Below the pieces are notes generated by a model. That model did no database searches, had not been told where the DNA came from, and saw only the letters and a program-made list of their open reading frames with translations. The position numbers were made by a program, and so were the translations under genes. A DNA stretch of 17,500 nucleotides, taken from positions 576,951-594,450 of the forward strand of contig CAJNDS010001569.1 in NCBI GenBank assembly GCA_905221605.1, read 5' to 3'. The DNA is from Symbiodinium natans (taxonomy: Eukaryota > Sar > Dinophyceae > Suessiales > Symbiodiniaceae). Positions 1 to 6,505 of this stretch are shown here, piece after piece (within the stretch, counting starts at the first letter, position 1; each line of letters starts with the position of its first letter).

Positions 1-95
1 TGTGTGTACGAGTATGAGTACACGTATATCGTTCATATTGGTTATATGTACATACACACGCATACATACATATATGTATGTATGTACGTATGTGT
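1..95. repeat. GT/CA and TATG-type microsatellite
   Basis: Low-complexity alternation of GTAC, TATG and CATA words. The part around 61-93 (CATACATACATATATGTATG and following) is close to its own reverse complement. No gene is seen in it. Confidence 0.7.
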
Positions 96-303
96 TCACA
101 GATGTTGTGCGTTCAGGGTTGAAGGCATCTGGCGACGTCGTGGGGTAACATGCGTGTCAAAGGTGGCCTGAACCCTGAACGCCCCCATAAATCCGATCTC
201 CCCAACCCAAAATGAAGCCCATTACCCTCAGTTCATATCTGAAAGAAAATACGATACGTTACTATCCCGACAGCTTTATAGAACTTCTTTTTCTTCTTCG
301 CAG

Positions 304-423
304 CTGAGTGGGACTAACCAGTGCTCAAAGCATCAGCTGAAGCGCCCTGCCAGTGACAAGATGCCATATCATCTCACCACATTTCGCCCTTACAGAATTC
401 AAGGGCCACTCCTGAATCAAGGC
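304..423 (+). CDS. Candidate internal exon, unknown protein
   Basis: The frame is open from 301 to a stop at 457. A long pyrimidine tract ending in CGCAG at 299-303 gives a strong 3' splice site, and GGC|GTAAAC at 423/424 a GT donor, so a 40-codon phase-0 exon (304-423) fits. The predicted peptide is polar and basic with a KRPASDKMPYHLTTFRPYR stretch. No family is recognised. An open frame of this length can occur by chance; the support is the acceptor quality and balanced composition. Confidence 0.33.
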
Positions 424-480
424 GTAAACCTGAAGCCTTCCGTCACTAGTATACCCTGAATCCCCAACCCTGTGCCTCAA

Positions 481-512
481 ACCCCGAACCCTGAACCCTA
501 AACCCTAAACCC
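481..512 (-). repeat. CCCTAAA telomere-like tract
   Basis: About four units of CCCTAAA with CCCTGAA/CCCCGAA variants, C-rich strand on plus. Confidence 0.85.
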
Positions 513-540
513 AAAGCCCAGAAGGTGTATTGTACCCTGG

Positions 541-617
541 CAGCTACTGGCATCTGACCGCTTCTTTGGTCTTCTGCAAAGTTCTCTACGTCGCATCTCA
601 GCCGCTTCGTTGGAAGT
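541..617 (+). CDS. Candidate exon fragment, unknown protein
   Basis: After an acceptor-like CCTGGCAG, the frame ctactggca... is open and encodes an amphipathic, helix-like peptide (LLASDRFFGLLQ then SSLRRISAASLE). It runs into a GTCGGTTTTGGG junction where telomere-like repeat begins. It sits between a CCCTAAA tract (481-512) and a TTTAGGG tract (648-695). The evidence is composition and position only. Confidence 0.22.
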
Positions 618-647
618 CGGTTTTGGGTGTTCGGGTTTTGGGTGTTC

Positions 648-695
648 GGTTTAGGGTTTAGGGTTTAGGGTTTAGGGTTTAGGGTTTAGGTGTTT
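648..695 (+). repeat. TTTAGGG telomere-like tract
   Basis: About six perfect TTTAGGG units, followed to about 730 by degenerate G-rich derivatives (GGTGTTTAGGG, GCGGGTTTCGG). The orientation is opposite to the tracts at 481 and 784. Confidence 0.9.
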
Positions 696-783
696 AGGGT
701 TTGCGGGTTTCGGTTTAGGGTTTTCGGGCTTAGCGTTGCGCAAGACGAAGCCTCAATAACCTTGTAGGGTTCACCCTAAGTTC

Positions 784-826
784 TAAACCTAAATCCTAAA
801 CCCTAAACCCTACATCCTAAACCCTA
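784..826 (-). repeat. Degenerate CCCTAAA tract
   Basis: CCTAAACCCTAAA units with TCCTAAA and ACATCC interruptions. Confidence 0.8.
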
Positions 827-855
827 GGGTTATTCCTTCTCAACCCTTGCAGGTC

Positions 856-905
856 AGGACTTTAGAGTCTGGTTCAGGGCTTTGGAGGCTCATGACCCAG
901 AGGAG
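856..905 (+). CDS. Candidate short exon
   Basis: TTCTCAACCCTTGCAG|GT is an acceptor-like site. One downstream frame is open and encodes QDFRVWFRALEAHDPEE before the TTTAGGG tract starting at about 905. It is too short to prove, and is listed because it repeats the pattern of unique open sequence directly bordered by telomere-like repeat. Confidence 0.18.
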
Positions 906-948
906 GGTTTAGGGTTCAGGGTTTAGGGTGCAGGGTCTAGAGTTTAGG
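905..948 (+). repeat. Degenerate TTTAGGG tract
   Basis: GGGTTTA, GGGTTCA and GGGTGCA units, ending in TCTAGAGTTTAGG. Confidence 0.75.
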
Positions 949-1049
949 CTCCCTTGTAAGCCCCTTTAAATCCAAAGAGGCTACCTTTTTGTTCTAGAGT
1001 ACTCTTGGGTGTAGGGTTATTTCTGCGTAGGGCTGCATCTCAGCTCATA

Positions 1050-1105
1050 AGCAAGAAGCCATCAAGCAAACGCTCACGGTCAGGATGAAGTGCTTTGGGC
1101 CGCGG
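1050..1105 (+). CDS. Candidate short exon
   Basis: After TGCATCTCAG at about 1040-1049, one frame is open to the next CCCTAAA-like block and encodes HKQEAIKQTLTVRMKCFGPR. A GC donor (CCGCG|GCCGAA) is possible near its end. No family is recognised. Confidence 0.22.
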
Positions 1106-1286
1106 CCGAACCCCAAACCCTAACCTCTAAACTTTAGACCCTTCACCCCAAAAACAAAGCCCCAAGCCATGAACTTGGACGTAAGGTTCTTCTGTCTAGA
1201 ACATTGTTTGGGGCTCAAAGGAGTGGAGCCCTGATCCCGAAGCCGGGGGTTCGGGGCTTCTAGGGTTGAAGGCTTAGGATGAGCTG

Positions 1287-1373
1287 CAGCTCGGTGTGGC
1301 TAGCGTTTCGAGACTTAGGGCACGCCCTGGGTTTCTTAGGTGTTGGGATCCCATGTAAGCCCGCAGCATCACC
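1287..1373 (+). CDS. Candidate exon, hydrophobic segment
   Basis: The frame starting ATGAGCTGCAGC (ATG near 1278) stays open to about 1373 and encodes VWLAFRDLGHALGFLGVGIP, a plausible membrane or core segment, before a CCCTAAA-like tract at 1378. Other frames of the same stretch are also partly open, so the assignment is weak. Confidence 0.2.
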
Positions 1374-1377
1374 CTAG

Positions 1378-1420
1378 GCCCCAAACCCTAAACCCCAAAC
1401 CCCTAAACGTCCAAACCCCC
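1378..1420 (-). repeat. Degenerate CCCTAAA tract
   Basis: CCCCAAACCCTAAACCCC units with one CGTCCAAACCC variant. Confidence 0.75.
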
Positions 1421-1482
1421 AAGGAATCCGAGGCTACCAGACCACCTCGGGCTTAGAGCCCCAAAGGCTTAACCCGGCCCAG

Positions 1483-1582
1483 GACTGCGACAGCAAGGTC
1501 GGAAGATTCTTTGAAGATCCGGCCCTGCTGGACTGGGTGAAGGACAGGGTGCGAGATCTCAAGGTTCTTTCGTTCCTGAATC
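1483..1582 (+). CDS. Candidate internal exon, unknown protein
   Basis: An acceptor-like CGGCCCAG ends at 1482. The frame is open from 1483 to a stop at 1591 (36 codons) that lies inside the next CCCTAAA tract. The peptide is rich in charged and aromatic residues (VGRFFEDPALLDWVKDRVRD then LKVLSFLNR), typical of a folded helical protein. A GC donor (AATC|GCAAGC) at 1582/1583 would end it in phase 1. Reading the minus strand here gives only a compositional shadow. The family is not recognised. Confidence 0.35.
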
Positions 1583-1587
1583 GCAAG

Positions 1588-1625
1588 CCCTAAACCTCGG
1601 ACCCTAACCCTAAACCCTAAACCCC
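1588..1625 (-). repeat. CCCTAAA tract between two candidate exons
   Basis: CCCTAAACCTCGGACCCTAA and following units, about five CCCTAAA-type units. It separates the open stretches 1483-1582 and 1626-1721, so it may make up most of a very short intron. Confidence 0.8.
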
Positions 1626-1721
1626 AAGGAAAGCGAGCCTTGCAAGGAGCACAAGGACTACGCTTCGATCCCAGAGATCGACTACCGCCAGCCCCTCGTC
1701 CCTTTCCTCCTCCCAAGATGG
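1626..1721 (+). CDS. Candidate internal exon, unknown protein
   Basis: The frame is open from 1626 to 1742. It begins as the CCCTAAACCCC tract ends and runs into TTTAGGG repeat at 1731. The predicted peptide (KESEPCKEHKDYASIPEIDY then RQPLVPFLLPRW) has balanced composition. Splice sites are unclear; AG|GAA at about 1627-1628 is one option. Together with 1483-1582 it is among the better candidates for real coding sequence in this region. Confidence 0.33.
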
Positions 1722-1730
1722 AACCCTCCA

Positions 1731-1757
1731 GGGTTTAGGGTTTAGGGTTTAGGGTTT
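1731..1757 (+). repeat. TTTAGGG telomere-like tract
   Basis: Close to four perfect GGGTTTA units. Confidence 0.9.
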
Positions 1758-1847
1758 GTCATAGTGGGGTAACATTTTTCATTTTTAAGGGTACTCAAGC
1801 TCAGCAAGGAATAGAGTTTTAGATTCTTAGTATTCTCCCAACCATGA

Positions 1848-2000
1848 ACTAGAAATATCAGGTCTTCCTCATGTACTGAAGCATCTAACTGTATTTGCAA
1901 AACGGGGGACCGTGGGAGTGCACTTTCTCTGCATTTTGTCGCTGTTAAAGAATTTAAAACCCCAGCAACACTCTATATTTGGGAGTATTCAAGATTGGGA
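1848..2000 (+). CDS. Candidate exon, unknown protein
   Basis: A 64-codon open frame runs from 1848 to 2039; the last part reads through TTTAGGG repeat, so the plausible coding part ends near 2000. It encodes a cysteine-containing, beta-strand-like sequence (ICKTGDRGSALSLHFVAVKE then FKTPATLYIWEYSR). The region is more AT-rich than its neighbours and no clear splice pair was found. No family is recognised. Confidence 0.3.
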
Positions 2001-2090
2001 GGGTTTAGGGATTGGGGTTTAGGGTTTAGGGTTTGGGTTTAGGGTACTGTATCTGGGTCAAACTGCGTTTTAGGGTTTAGGGTTTAGGGT
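2001..2090 (+). repeat. TTTAGGG tract with embedded duplication
   Basis: Degenerate TTTAGGG units at 2001-2044 and 2070-2090, between and around two identical 26-base copies (2045-2070 and 2092-2117). Confidence 0.85.
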
Positions 2091-2117
2091 ATACTGTATC
2101 TGGGTCAAACTGCGTTT
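2045..2117 (+). repeat. 47-bp-period tandem duplication
   Basis: TACTGTATCTGGGTCAAACT plus GCGTTT occurs exactly at 2045-2070 and again at 2092-2117, separated by TTTAGGG units. This is a recent tandem duplication whose unit contains telomere-like repeat. Confidence 0.95.
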
Positions 2118-2128
2118 GTGTGCACAGT

Positions 2129-2182
2129 CGCCGAAAGCCCCTTCCTTGTGCCAAAGCCGTGGAGCTTCAAGTCGTTTACCCT
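2129..2182 (+). CDS. Candidate exon, unknown protein
   Basis: GTGTGCACAG at about 2119-2128 can be an acceptor. The following frame encodes AESPFLVPKPWSFKSFTL and is open in an ATG-less 69-codon frame (2118-2327). A second acceptor-like site (TTTTAATTCTTCAG) at about 2226 suggests a further exon near 2227-2290. There is no homology evidence. Confidence 0.2.
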
Positions 2183-2339
2183 AGTTGTGCTAAAATCACC
2201 CCTCAAACCCTATTTTAATTCTTCAGGCCCCTGTATAACTTGTGGGTCTTGGCCCTGCTGCCTGGGGCTAACAGCCGATTCCCTTCATAGGGCTCTAGGG
2301 TTTAGGGCCTTGAGGTTCAAACCCTAACTGCCATCAACA

Positions 2340-2540
2340 CCTGGAAGAAGCTAAAAAGGCGCGCAAGTTCCCAAAAAAAACCCAAGAAAGGGTCCTCAAA
2401 CACCCTAAAGCCTAAACCCTAAACCCTGAACCCTAAACCTCAAACCCTCGAAGCCCCAAGCCCCAGAGAAGACCCGGCATCGGCCCTCAGGCAAACCTTC
2501 GAGAGCCTGTCTCTTGCGGAGAAAGGCCCCAAGAGCCTAG
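2340..2540 (+). CDS. Two candidate exon fragments around a CCCTAAA tract
   Basis: At 2335-2400 one frame encodes a lysine-rich helix (HLEEAKKARKFPKKTQERVL). After the CCCTAAA tract at 2399-2450, another frame encodes PREDPASALRQTFESLSLAE and then KGPKSLG to about 2535. Both look like ordinary soluble protein. Joining them would require removing the repeat, and no clear donor/acceptor pair was identified. Confidence 0.22.
2399..2450 (-). repeat. CCCTAAA telomere-like tract
   Basis: CCCTAAA, CCCTGAA and CCTCAAA units. Confidence 0.85.
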
Positions 2541-2544
2541 GGTT

Positions 2545-3310
2545 GTTTTAGCGATATTGGGTTTAGAGTTCATGTATGTTTTTCTGTTTTGTTTTTGTCG
2601 GGATTTTGGGTTCAGAGCTAAAGGCTTGTTGGCTTCGTTGCTTGAGTGATGCGAGTTTGGTGTTCAGCGTTTGTGCCTTTATGCCTGGCGTCCCGAGCTT
2701 CTACGCAGTCACGCAAGCAGGGCTAGCATGTGCCCATGCACATACATGCGCATACATATACATGCCCAACAAAATTTTACAAGTTGCAACCATGGACTAG
2801 TGCACGCCTCAAGGGTATGTATGTATAGAGTACACAGGTATGCTTTAATGATACAGTTATTATTTCTGTACTGATAGACATACGTAGACAGAGAGCAACT
2901 TCTTCCGCCCAAGACGCGCCAGGTCTTAAGGGTTTGGGAAAGGCAGCCCGGAAGCTTGAATGCGGCAGTGTTCAGACATGCGTCTAAGTTTGGTTTGGTG
3001 GAGGTCCGCCAATAGTTTCTTGCATTAGAGGGGTTTGCAGTCGTATGAAGGGACTACATATGCATGCGCACATGCGTGCACGTGTACATTGCTTAGACAT
3101 CTTAGGAAGCAGAAGTACTCTTGACAAGCTATCACATCATCACTAACGTGCAGAATGCATAGGCATTGGGATCTCCGAGCCCTGATAAGATCCCACAACC
3201 CGCTGTATGCAGAATCAATATGACATGTGTTTATACATAGAAGCATATGTATATATAGAGAGATGTGTACACGCGTACAAAAAGCAAATGCATGACAAAC
3301 ACACACAGAC
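2545..3310. other. Gene-poor stretch with CA/TA-rich segments
   Basis: This stretch is AT-richer, with CATACATATACATG and GTATGTATGTATAG words. Short open frames on both strands overlap each other (for example 2576-2800 plus, 3025-3312 minus) and are dominated by simple-sequence residues. No supportable gene was found. Confidence 0.5.
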
Positions 3311-3311
3311 A

Positions 3312-3416
3312 TATATGTTTATTTATGTACATATATATATATGTGTGTATGCATACATACATATGTATGTAAATATATATGTCTGAACATATATATATAG
3401 AGAGAGAGAGATGCAC
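3312..3416. repeat. TATG/TA/AG compound microsatellite
   Basis: Runs of TA, TG, GCATACATACATATGTATGT and an (AG)n tail at about 3399-3410. Minus-strand frames here read as repetitive I/Y/C/H peptides and are not genes. Confidence 0.9.
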
Positions 3417-3440
3417 ACATGTCCTTTCAATTTTTGATAG

Positions 3441-3560
3441 CCGTTGAAGGCTTCGATTTGCTCATCTCCATGAGCGCCGGCATCATTTCGAAGCCTTGTG
3501 GCCGCTTTGTGAAGCGAGGAGGCCTTGTGGGTTTCTCCGGAATTCACGGCAATACAGTCC
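3441..3560 (+). CDS. Candidate exon, unknown protein
   Basis: After an acceptor-like TTTTTGATAG, a plus frame stays open to 3569 and encodes a glycine- and isoleucine-rich peptide (FDLLISMSAGIISKPCGRFV then KRGGLVGFSGIHG). The opposite strand is also open over the same stretch, so the strand choice rests on composition only. Confidence 0.27.
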
Positions 3561-3565
3561 GTGGA

Positions 3566-3610
3566 CCCTAAACCCTGACCTTAAACCCCAAACCTTAGAC
3601 CCTAACCCTA
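3566..3610 (-). repeat. Degenerate CCCTAAA tract
   Basis: CCCTAAACCCTGACCTTAAA and following units between two candidate exons. Confidence 0.8.
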
Positions 3611-3637
3611 TTAAAAAGGCACCCTTTCGGCTGTTAG

Positions 3638-3795
3638 GTTCATGAGGGGACCGAGCTGTTTATTGCTTCCAAGCCCGTTTCAGTCCCGATAGACCCAATG
3701 ACCCTCTTTGAAAACCCTGATTTTAAAATCAAGAAGCACTTCATCAAAAAGGGCACAGTAATACAGGACACGAGTTTGAAACAACAGCTTAGTAG
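3638..3795 (+). CDS. Best candidate exon of the left mosaic, unknown protein
   Basis: An acceptor-like TTCGGCTGTTAG ends at 3637. The frame is open for 55 codons from 3638 to a stop at 3803 that lies inside the following CCCTAAA array. The peptide looks like a real folded protein: ELFIASKPVSVPIDPMTLFE, then NPDFKIKKHFIKKGTVIQD, then a basic end. AGTAG|GAAGCC at 3795/3796 would be a GA donor, a type reported in dinoflagellates; no GT donor fits. The family is not recognised. Confidence 0.42.
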
Positions 3796-3799
3796 GAAG

Positions 3800-3866
3800 C
3801 CCTAAACCCTAACCCTAAACCCTAAACCCTAAACCCTAAACCCTAAACCCTAAACCCTAAACCCTC
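3800..3866 (-). repeat. CCCTAAA array, about nine units
   Basis: Nearly perfect CCCTAAA units (one CCCTAA). It starts directly at the end of the open frame 3638-3802 and ends at the next open stretch. It is an inverted partner of the TTTAGGG array at 3966-4038. Confidence 0.95.
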
Positions 3867-3871
3867 CCAAA

Positions 3872-3952
3872 GGGGACCGCGTAGGCTACTTTCTCGTGTC
3901 TGATGCCCACTTCGATGCGCGAACGACGGCGCTGGACCCGCGCTTCGAGCTG
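3872..3952 (+). CDS. Candidate internal exon between inverted telomere-like arrays
   Basis: This unique, GC-rich stretch is open in one frame to 3976. With acceptor CCCAAAG|GG at 3871/3872 and donor GAGCTG|GTGGCA at 3952/3953 it is an 81-base phase-0 exon encoding GDRVGYFLVSDAHFDARTTA and then LDPRFEL. The composition is strongly protein-like. It is flanked on both sides by telomere-like arrays of opposite orientation. No family is recognised. Confidence 0.38.
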
Positions 3953-3965
3953 GTGGCAGCAGCCT

Positions 3966-4038
3966 GGTTTAGGGTTTAGGGTTTAGGGTTTAGGCTTTAG
4001 GGTTTAGGATTTAGGGTTTAGGGTTTAGGGTTTAGGGT
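3966..4038 (+). repeat. TTTAGGG array, about ten units
   Basis: TTTAGGG units with one GGCTTTA and one GGATTTA variant. Confidence 0.95.
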
Positions 4039-4078
4039 GGGTCCACTGGTCTAAAGAAGGGAGGGGGGCTATAGGGCC

Positions 4079-4137
4079 AGGGTTTAGGGTGTAGGGCTTA
4101 GGACCCAAAATCCTGAACCCTGAACCCTACACCCTGA
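4079..4137. repeat. Short tract with internal orientation switch
   Basis: GGGTTTAGGGTGTAGGGCTT (G-rich on plus) is followed within a few bases by CCTGAACCCTGAACCCTACA (C-rich on plus), forming a small inverted repeat. Confidence 0.8.
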
Positions 4138-4266
4138 TTAAAGGTGCCGACACCCCAAACAGCTTTCCGAGAGGATCAGCTGTCGACAGCTGAAACCTAA
4201 TTTAAAACCCAAAGGGTTTGGGGCTTAGGGCTTTGCGGGGTCCTTGCGGCATAGGGTGTCCCATGA

Positions 4267-4343
4267 TCAGACTTAAGAAAAGTTACCCCTGTAAGGATCC
4301 CTAATGCAGTAAAGACCCACACCCACTACTTGAAGGCCGGCCG
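4267..4343 (+). CDS. Candidate internal exon, unknown protein
   Basis: The frame is open from 4267 and encodes SDLRKVTPVRIPNAVKTHTH and then YLKAGR, with a GT donor (GGCCG|GTAATT) at 4343/4344 exactly where the frame would otherwise stop. An acceptor-like GATCAG lies at 4265-4270. An overlapping second frame (about 4313-4422) is also open, so the frame choice is tentative. Confidence 0.32.
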
Positions 4344-4451
4344 GTAATTTCAATGACCCCCCCCAAACAAGAACACCAACCAGGCTGCAACACAGTTTTC
4401 GCCTATACCCCCAGCGATTTATAACAAGCATCCAAGAGCCCAAACCCTAAA

Positions 4452-4548
4452 CCTTACGGCGATTACTTAGAACCTCCGAAATCACCGAAAGCTGCTGAAG
4501 CTAAGGTCTACAACCCTGAGACCAAGAGGCACTGGCGCCTCCCATTGC
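4452..4548 (+). CDS. Candidate exon with PPK-PKA-Y motif
   Basis: A 53-codon open frame (4452-4610) encodes PYGDYLEPPKSPKAAEAKVY and then NPETKRHWRLP before entering TTTAGGG-like repeat at about 4550. Its first codons come from the preceding CCCTAAA unit. The EPPK-SPKA-(4)-VY pattern resembles the peptide predicted at 5012-5069 (EAPPK-TLPKANIY), which suggests a duplicated exon or protein repeat. The family is unknown. Confidence 0.36.
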
Positions 4549-4581
4549 GCTTTAGGGACATTTTAGGGTTTAGGATTTGGG

Positions 4582-4632
4582 TTGAACAACCTCTACAACC
4601 TTTGCGTGGGTAGTGAGTCCGAAGGGCACGGT
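4582..4632 (+). CDS. Candidate short exon
   Basis: After a brief TTTAGGG-like block (4561-4580), one frame encodes NNLYNLCVGSESEGHGTM to a TAG. If real, it is separated from 4452-4548 by a short telomere-like intron. Splice sites are not clear. Confidence 0.22.
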
Positions 4633-4760
4633 ACTATGTAGACGTTTATCCCCCTAGTCAGGTTTAGTTACTTTCGCCCGTTTGGTTGCTGTTGGTACAT
4701 TTCAAAACCCATGCCCTCGAGCCTAGAACCCTAACATCCCACACCCCAAAACGGGCGCAG

Positions 4761-4830
4761 CAGGCTCGAGAAGAAGGGCCTGGAGTCCTGTTTCATGACC
4801 ACCGCAGGCGAGAAGATCTCAGCCGCGCAG
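4761..4830 (+). CDS. Candidate internal exon, unknown protein
   Basis: Acceptor GGGCGCAG|C at 4760/4761 and a strong donor GCGCAG|GTTGGG at 4830/4831 bound a 70-base stretch whose frame (open to 4881) encodes RLEKKGLESCFMTTAGEKIS and then AAQ, ending in phase 0. The next acceptor in phase 0 is GCGTCTAG at 5011, opening the candidate exon at 5012. The other two frames also show partial openness, but this one has the best splice context. No family is recognised. Confidence 0.38.
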
Positions 4831-5011
4831 GTTGGGGCTTGTGGTTGTGGAGCTGTAGGGTCTTCGGGGTGTCTGTGGGTTTAGGGTTCTTAGAGTTACA
4901 TAAGCTGGCTTAGGTTTTTTTTTCCCCTAAACCCTAGTTTTCAAACCTTAAACCCTGAACTTTGGGCTTAGGGTTCAGAGATGTTTACAGGCTTTTGGCT
5001 TGGGCGTCTAG

Positions 5012-5069
5012 GGCATCCGCATCACCGAAGCCCCCCCGAAGACATTGCCGAAAGCAAATATTTACAAGG
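5012..5069 (+). CDS. Candidate internal exon with EAPPK-PKA-Y motif
   Basis: Acceptor GCGTCTAG ends at 5011. The frame encodes GIRITEAPPKTLPKANIYK, and a GC donor (TACAAGG|GCCGAG) at 5069/5070 would end it in phase 1. An acceptor TTTAG at 5096 after a TTTAGGG-like block could then continue with a D-G-V-T-P-K-S-L-F peptide (5097-5144). The intron between them would be 27 bases, which is too short for normal splicing, so the second join is doubtful. Confidence 0.3.
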
Positions 5070-5198
5070 GCCGAGGGTTTTGGGTTTAGGGTTTAGATGG
5101 GGTTACCCCGAAGTCTCTATTTGACCCTTTCACACAACCTTAAGGAATTCGCAGCCCATGCGTTAGGGTTTAGAATTTCGGGTTGAGTGCTACCTTAA

Positions 5199-5318
5199 GG
5201 TTTAGGGTTTAGGGTTTGCGGTTTATGGTTTAGGGTTTAGGGTTTACGGTTTAGGGTTTAGGGTTCAGGGTTCAGGGTTCAGGGTTCAGGGTTTAGGATT
5301 TAGGGTTTAGAGTTTAGG
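5199..5318 (+). repeat. Degenerate TTTAGGG array
   Basis: About 16 units, including a run of GGGTTCA variants at about 5261-5290 and single-base variants (TTTACGG, TTTATGG, GGATTTA). Confidence 0.93.
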
Positions 5319-5394
5319 TGACAAAAGCCCAAATCGAGTTGGGGTGAAAAGTAGGTGAGAGGAGGGGGCGGTACTTTATTTACCCGAGTTGTAG

Positions 5395-5460
5395 CTGCCC
5401 GTGGACCACCCCGGCAAAACGACCCAAGTCATTTTTTCAAAACTTTTTCTAAACCCAAAG
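5395..5460 (+). CDS. Candidate internal exon with clean splice pair
   Basis: Acceptor CCGAGTTGTAG ends at 5394 and donor CCAAAG|GTTACC lies at 5460/5461. The 66 bases are exactly 22 codons, phase 0 at both ends, encoding LPVDHPGKTTQVIFSKLFLN and then PK. The stretch P-G-K-T-T is superficially P-loop-like but lacks the full GxxxxGK[ST] motif. Other frames here are also open, so certainty is limited. Confidence 0.33.
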
Positions 5461-5469
5461 GTTACCCTA

Positions 5470-5743
5470 TCCCCTAGACCCTAAACTCTAAACCCCAAAC
5501 CCAAGCCAAACCCTAACCCCCTCAACCCCTAAAGCCCCAAACCCTGCACCCTAAACCCTTTGGGTTTGGGGTTCCAACCCCTGTCTACAGCTGCTCCCTA
5601 AACCCCTCAAACCCACAACCCCTAAACCCTCAAACCCTAGACCCTCAAACCCTAAACCCTCAAACCTTCAAACCCTCAAACCCTCAATCCCTTAACCCTG
5701 AAACCCTAAACCCTCAAACCCTCAACCCTCAAACCCCTAAGCC
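5470..5743 (-). repeat. Long degenerate CCCTAAA / CCCTCAAA array
   Basis: C-rich units CCCTAAA, CCCTCAAA, CCCCTAAA and CCCTAGA fill about 250 bases, broken by one short G-rich inversion (TTTGGGTTTGGGGTTCC at 5559-5575) and unique sequence at about 5576-5595. Confidence 0.93.
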
Positions 5744-5751
5744 ACGGAGTA

Positions 5752-5860
5752 TGCCCAGTAGTGCCCTTTTTCCCTTTTTGGGCTCTCTAGGTTCCCCTAT
5801 AAACCCCTTGAAGCAAAAAAGGGCACCCTTTTTAATCCTAGGTTACTGGGCAACCTAGAG
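5752..5860. repeat. Imperfect inverted repeat around an exon-like segment
   Basis: TGCCCAGTAGTGCCCTTTTT on the left is matched in reverse complement by AAAAAGGGCA (about 5817) and ACTGGGCA (about 5845) on the right, with an insertion between them. A GTATGCCCAG word on the left is echoed by CATGCCCAG at about 5872. It could be a small foldback or MITE-like element. The adjacent plus frame at 5850-5905 encodes LEHAQVKASISKPKGLLPG and may be coding. Confidence 0.55.
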
Positions 5861-5908
5861 CATGCCCAGGTGAAGGCCAGCATCTCGAAGCCCAAGGGAC
5901 TCCTGCCA

Positions 5909-6241
5909 GGGTTTAGGGTTTAGGGTTTAGGGTTTAGGGTTTAGAGGGTTTAGGGGGTCTAGGGGGTTTAGGGGTTTATAGGGGTTTATAGGGGTTTATA
6001 GGGGTTTATAGGGGTTTATAGGGGTTTATAGGGTTTTGTAGGGCTTTATAGGGCTTTATAGGGGTTTTTAGGGTTTTTTAGGGGTTTTTAGGGGTTTATA
6101 GGGGTGTTTAGGGGTTTAGCGGTTTAGGGTTTAGGAGTTTAGGGTGTCGGGTTAAGGGTTTAAGGGTTTGAAGGTTTGAGGGTTTAGGGTTTGAGGGTTT
6201 GAGGGTTTAGGGTTTGAGGGTTTAGGCTTTGAGGTTTAGGG
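5909..6241 (+). repeat. TTTAGGG-derived array including a 10-bp-period block
   Basis: Four TTTAGGG units lead into GGGGTTTATA decamers (six perfect at 5971-6030, then variants in 10-bp register to about 6118), followed by GGGTTTGA/GGGTTTA units to 6238 and a G-run. Confidence 0.95.
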
Positions 6242-6249
6242 GAGGGGGG

Positions 6250-6445
6250 GGGGTGGTTTCGTAGTTTGGAGGTTTTTGTGGATCAGGGGTTTTGGGGGTC
6301 GTTGAGGGTGTTGGGTTTTAGGGGGTTAAGGGTAGAGTTTCTGGGTTGTAGGTGTTTCGGGTGTGGTTTCAGTGGTTTAGGGCTGTAGAGGTTCCTTCTA
6401 GGGCTTAGGGTGCAGGCTTCTAGCTAGGGCTTAGGGGCTTCGGGT
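6250..6445 (+). other. G/T-rich degenerate repeat remnant, no gene
   Basis: Strongly G+T-biased on plus (GGGGTTTTGGGGGTC, GGTTTAGGGCTG) without clear units. It looks like decayed telomere-like repeat, and no coding frame is supportable. Confidence 0.5.
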
Positions 6446-6447
6446 TT

Positions 6448-6505
6448 CTGAACATTCCCCCAAGCAAACCAGGGCTGTCCCGTTGGTGGGAACTAACGAG
6501 GAACC
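6448..6505 (+). CDS. Candidate short exon
   Basis: One frame encodes NIPPSKPGLSRWWELTRN, directly bordered by the CCCTAAA array beginning at 6503. It is short and splice sites are uncertain. Confidence 0.22.

Noticed and set aside
3231-3547. Minus frames rich in I, Y, C and H
   Set aside because: They are translation of TATG/TA microsatellite.
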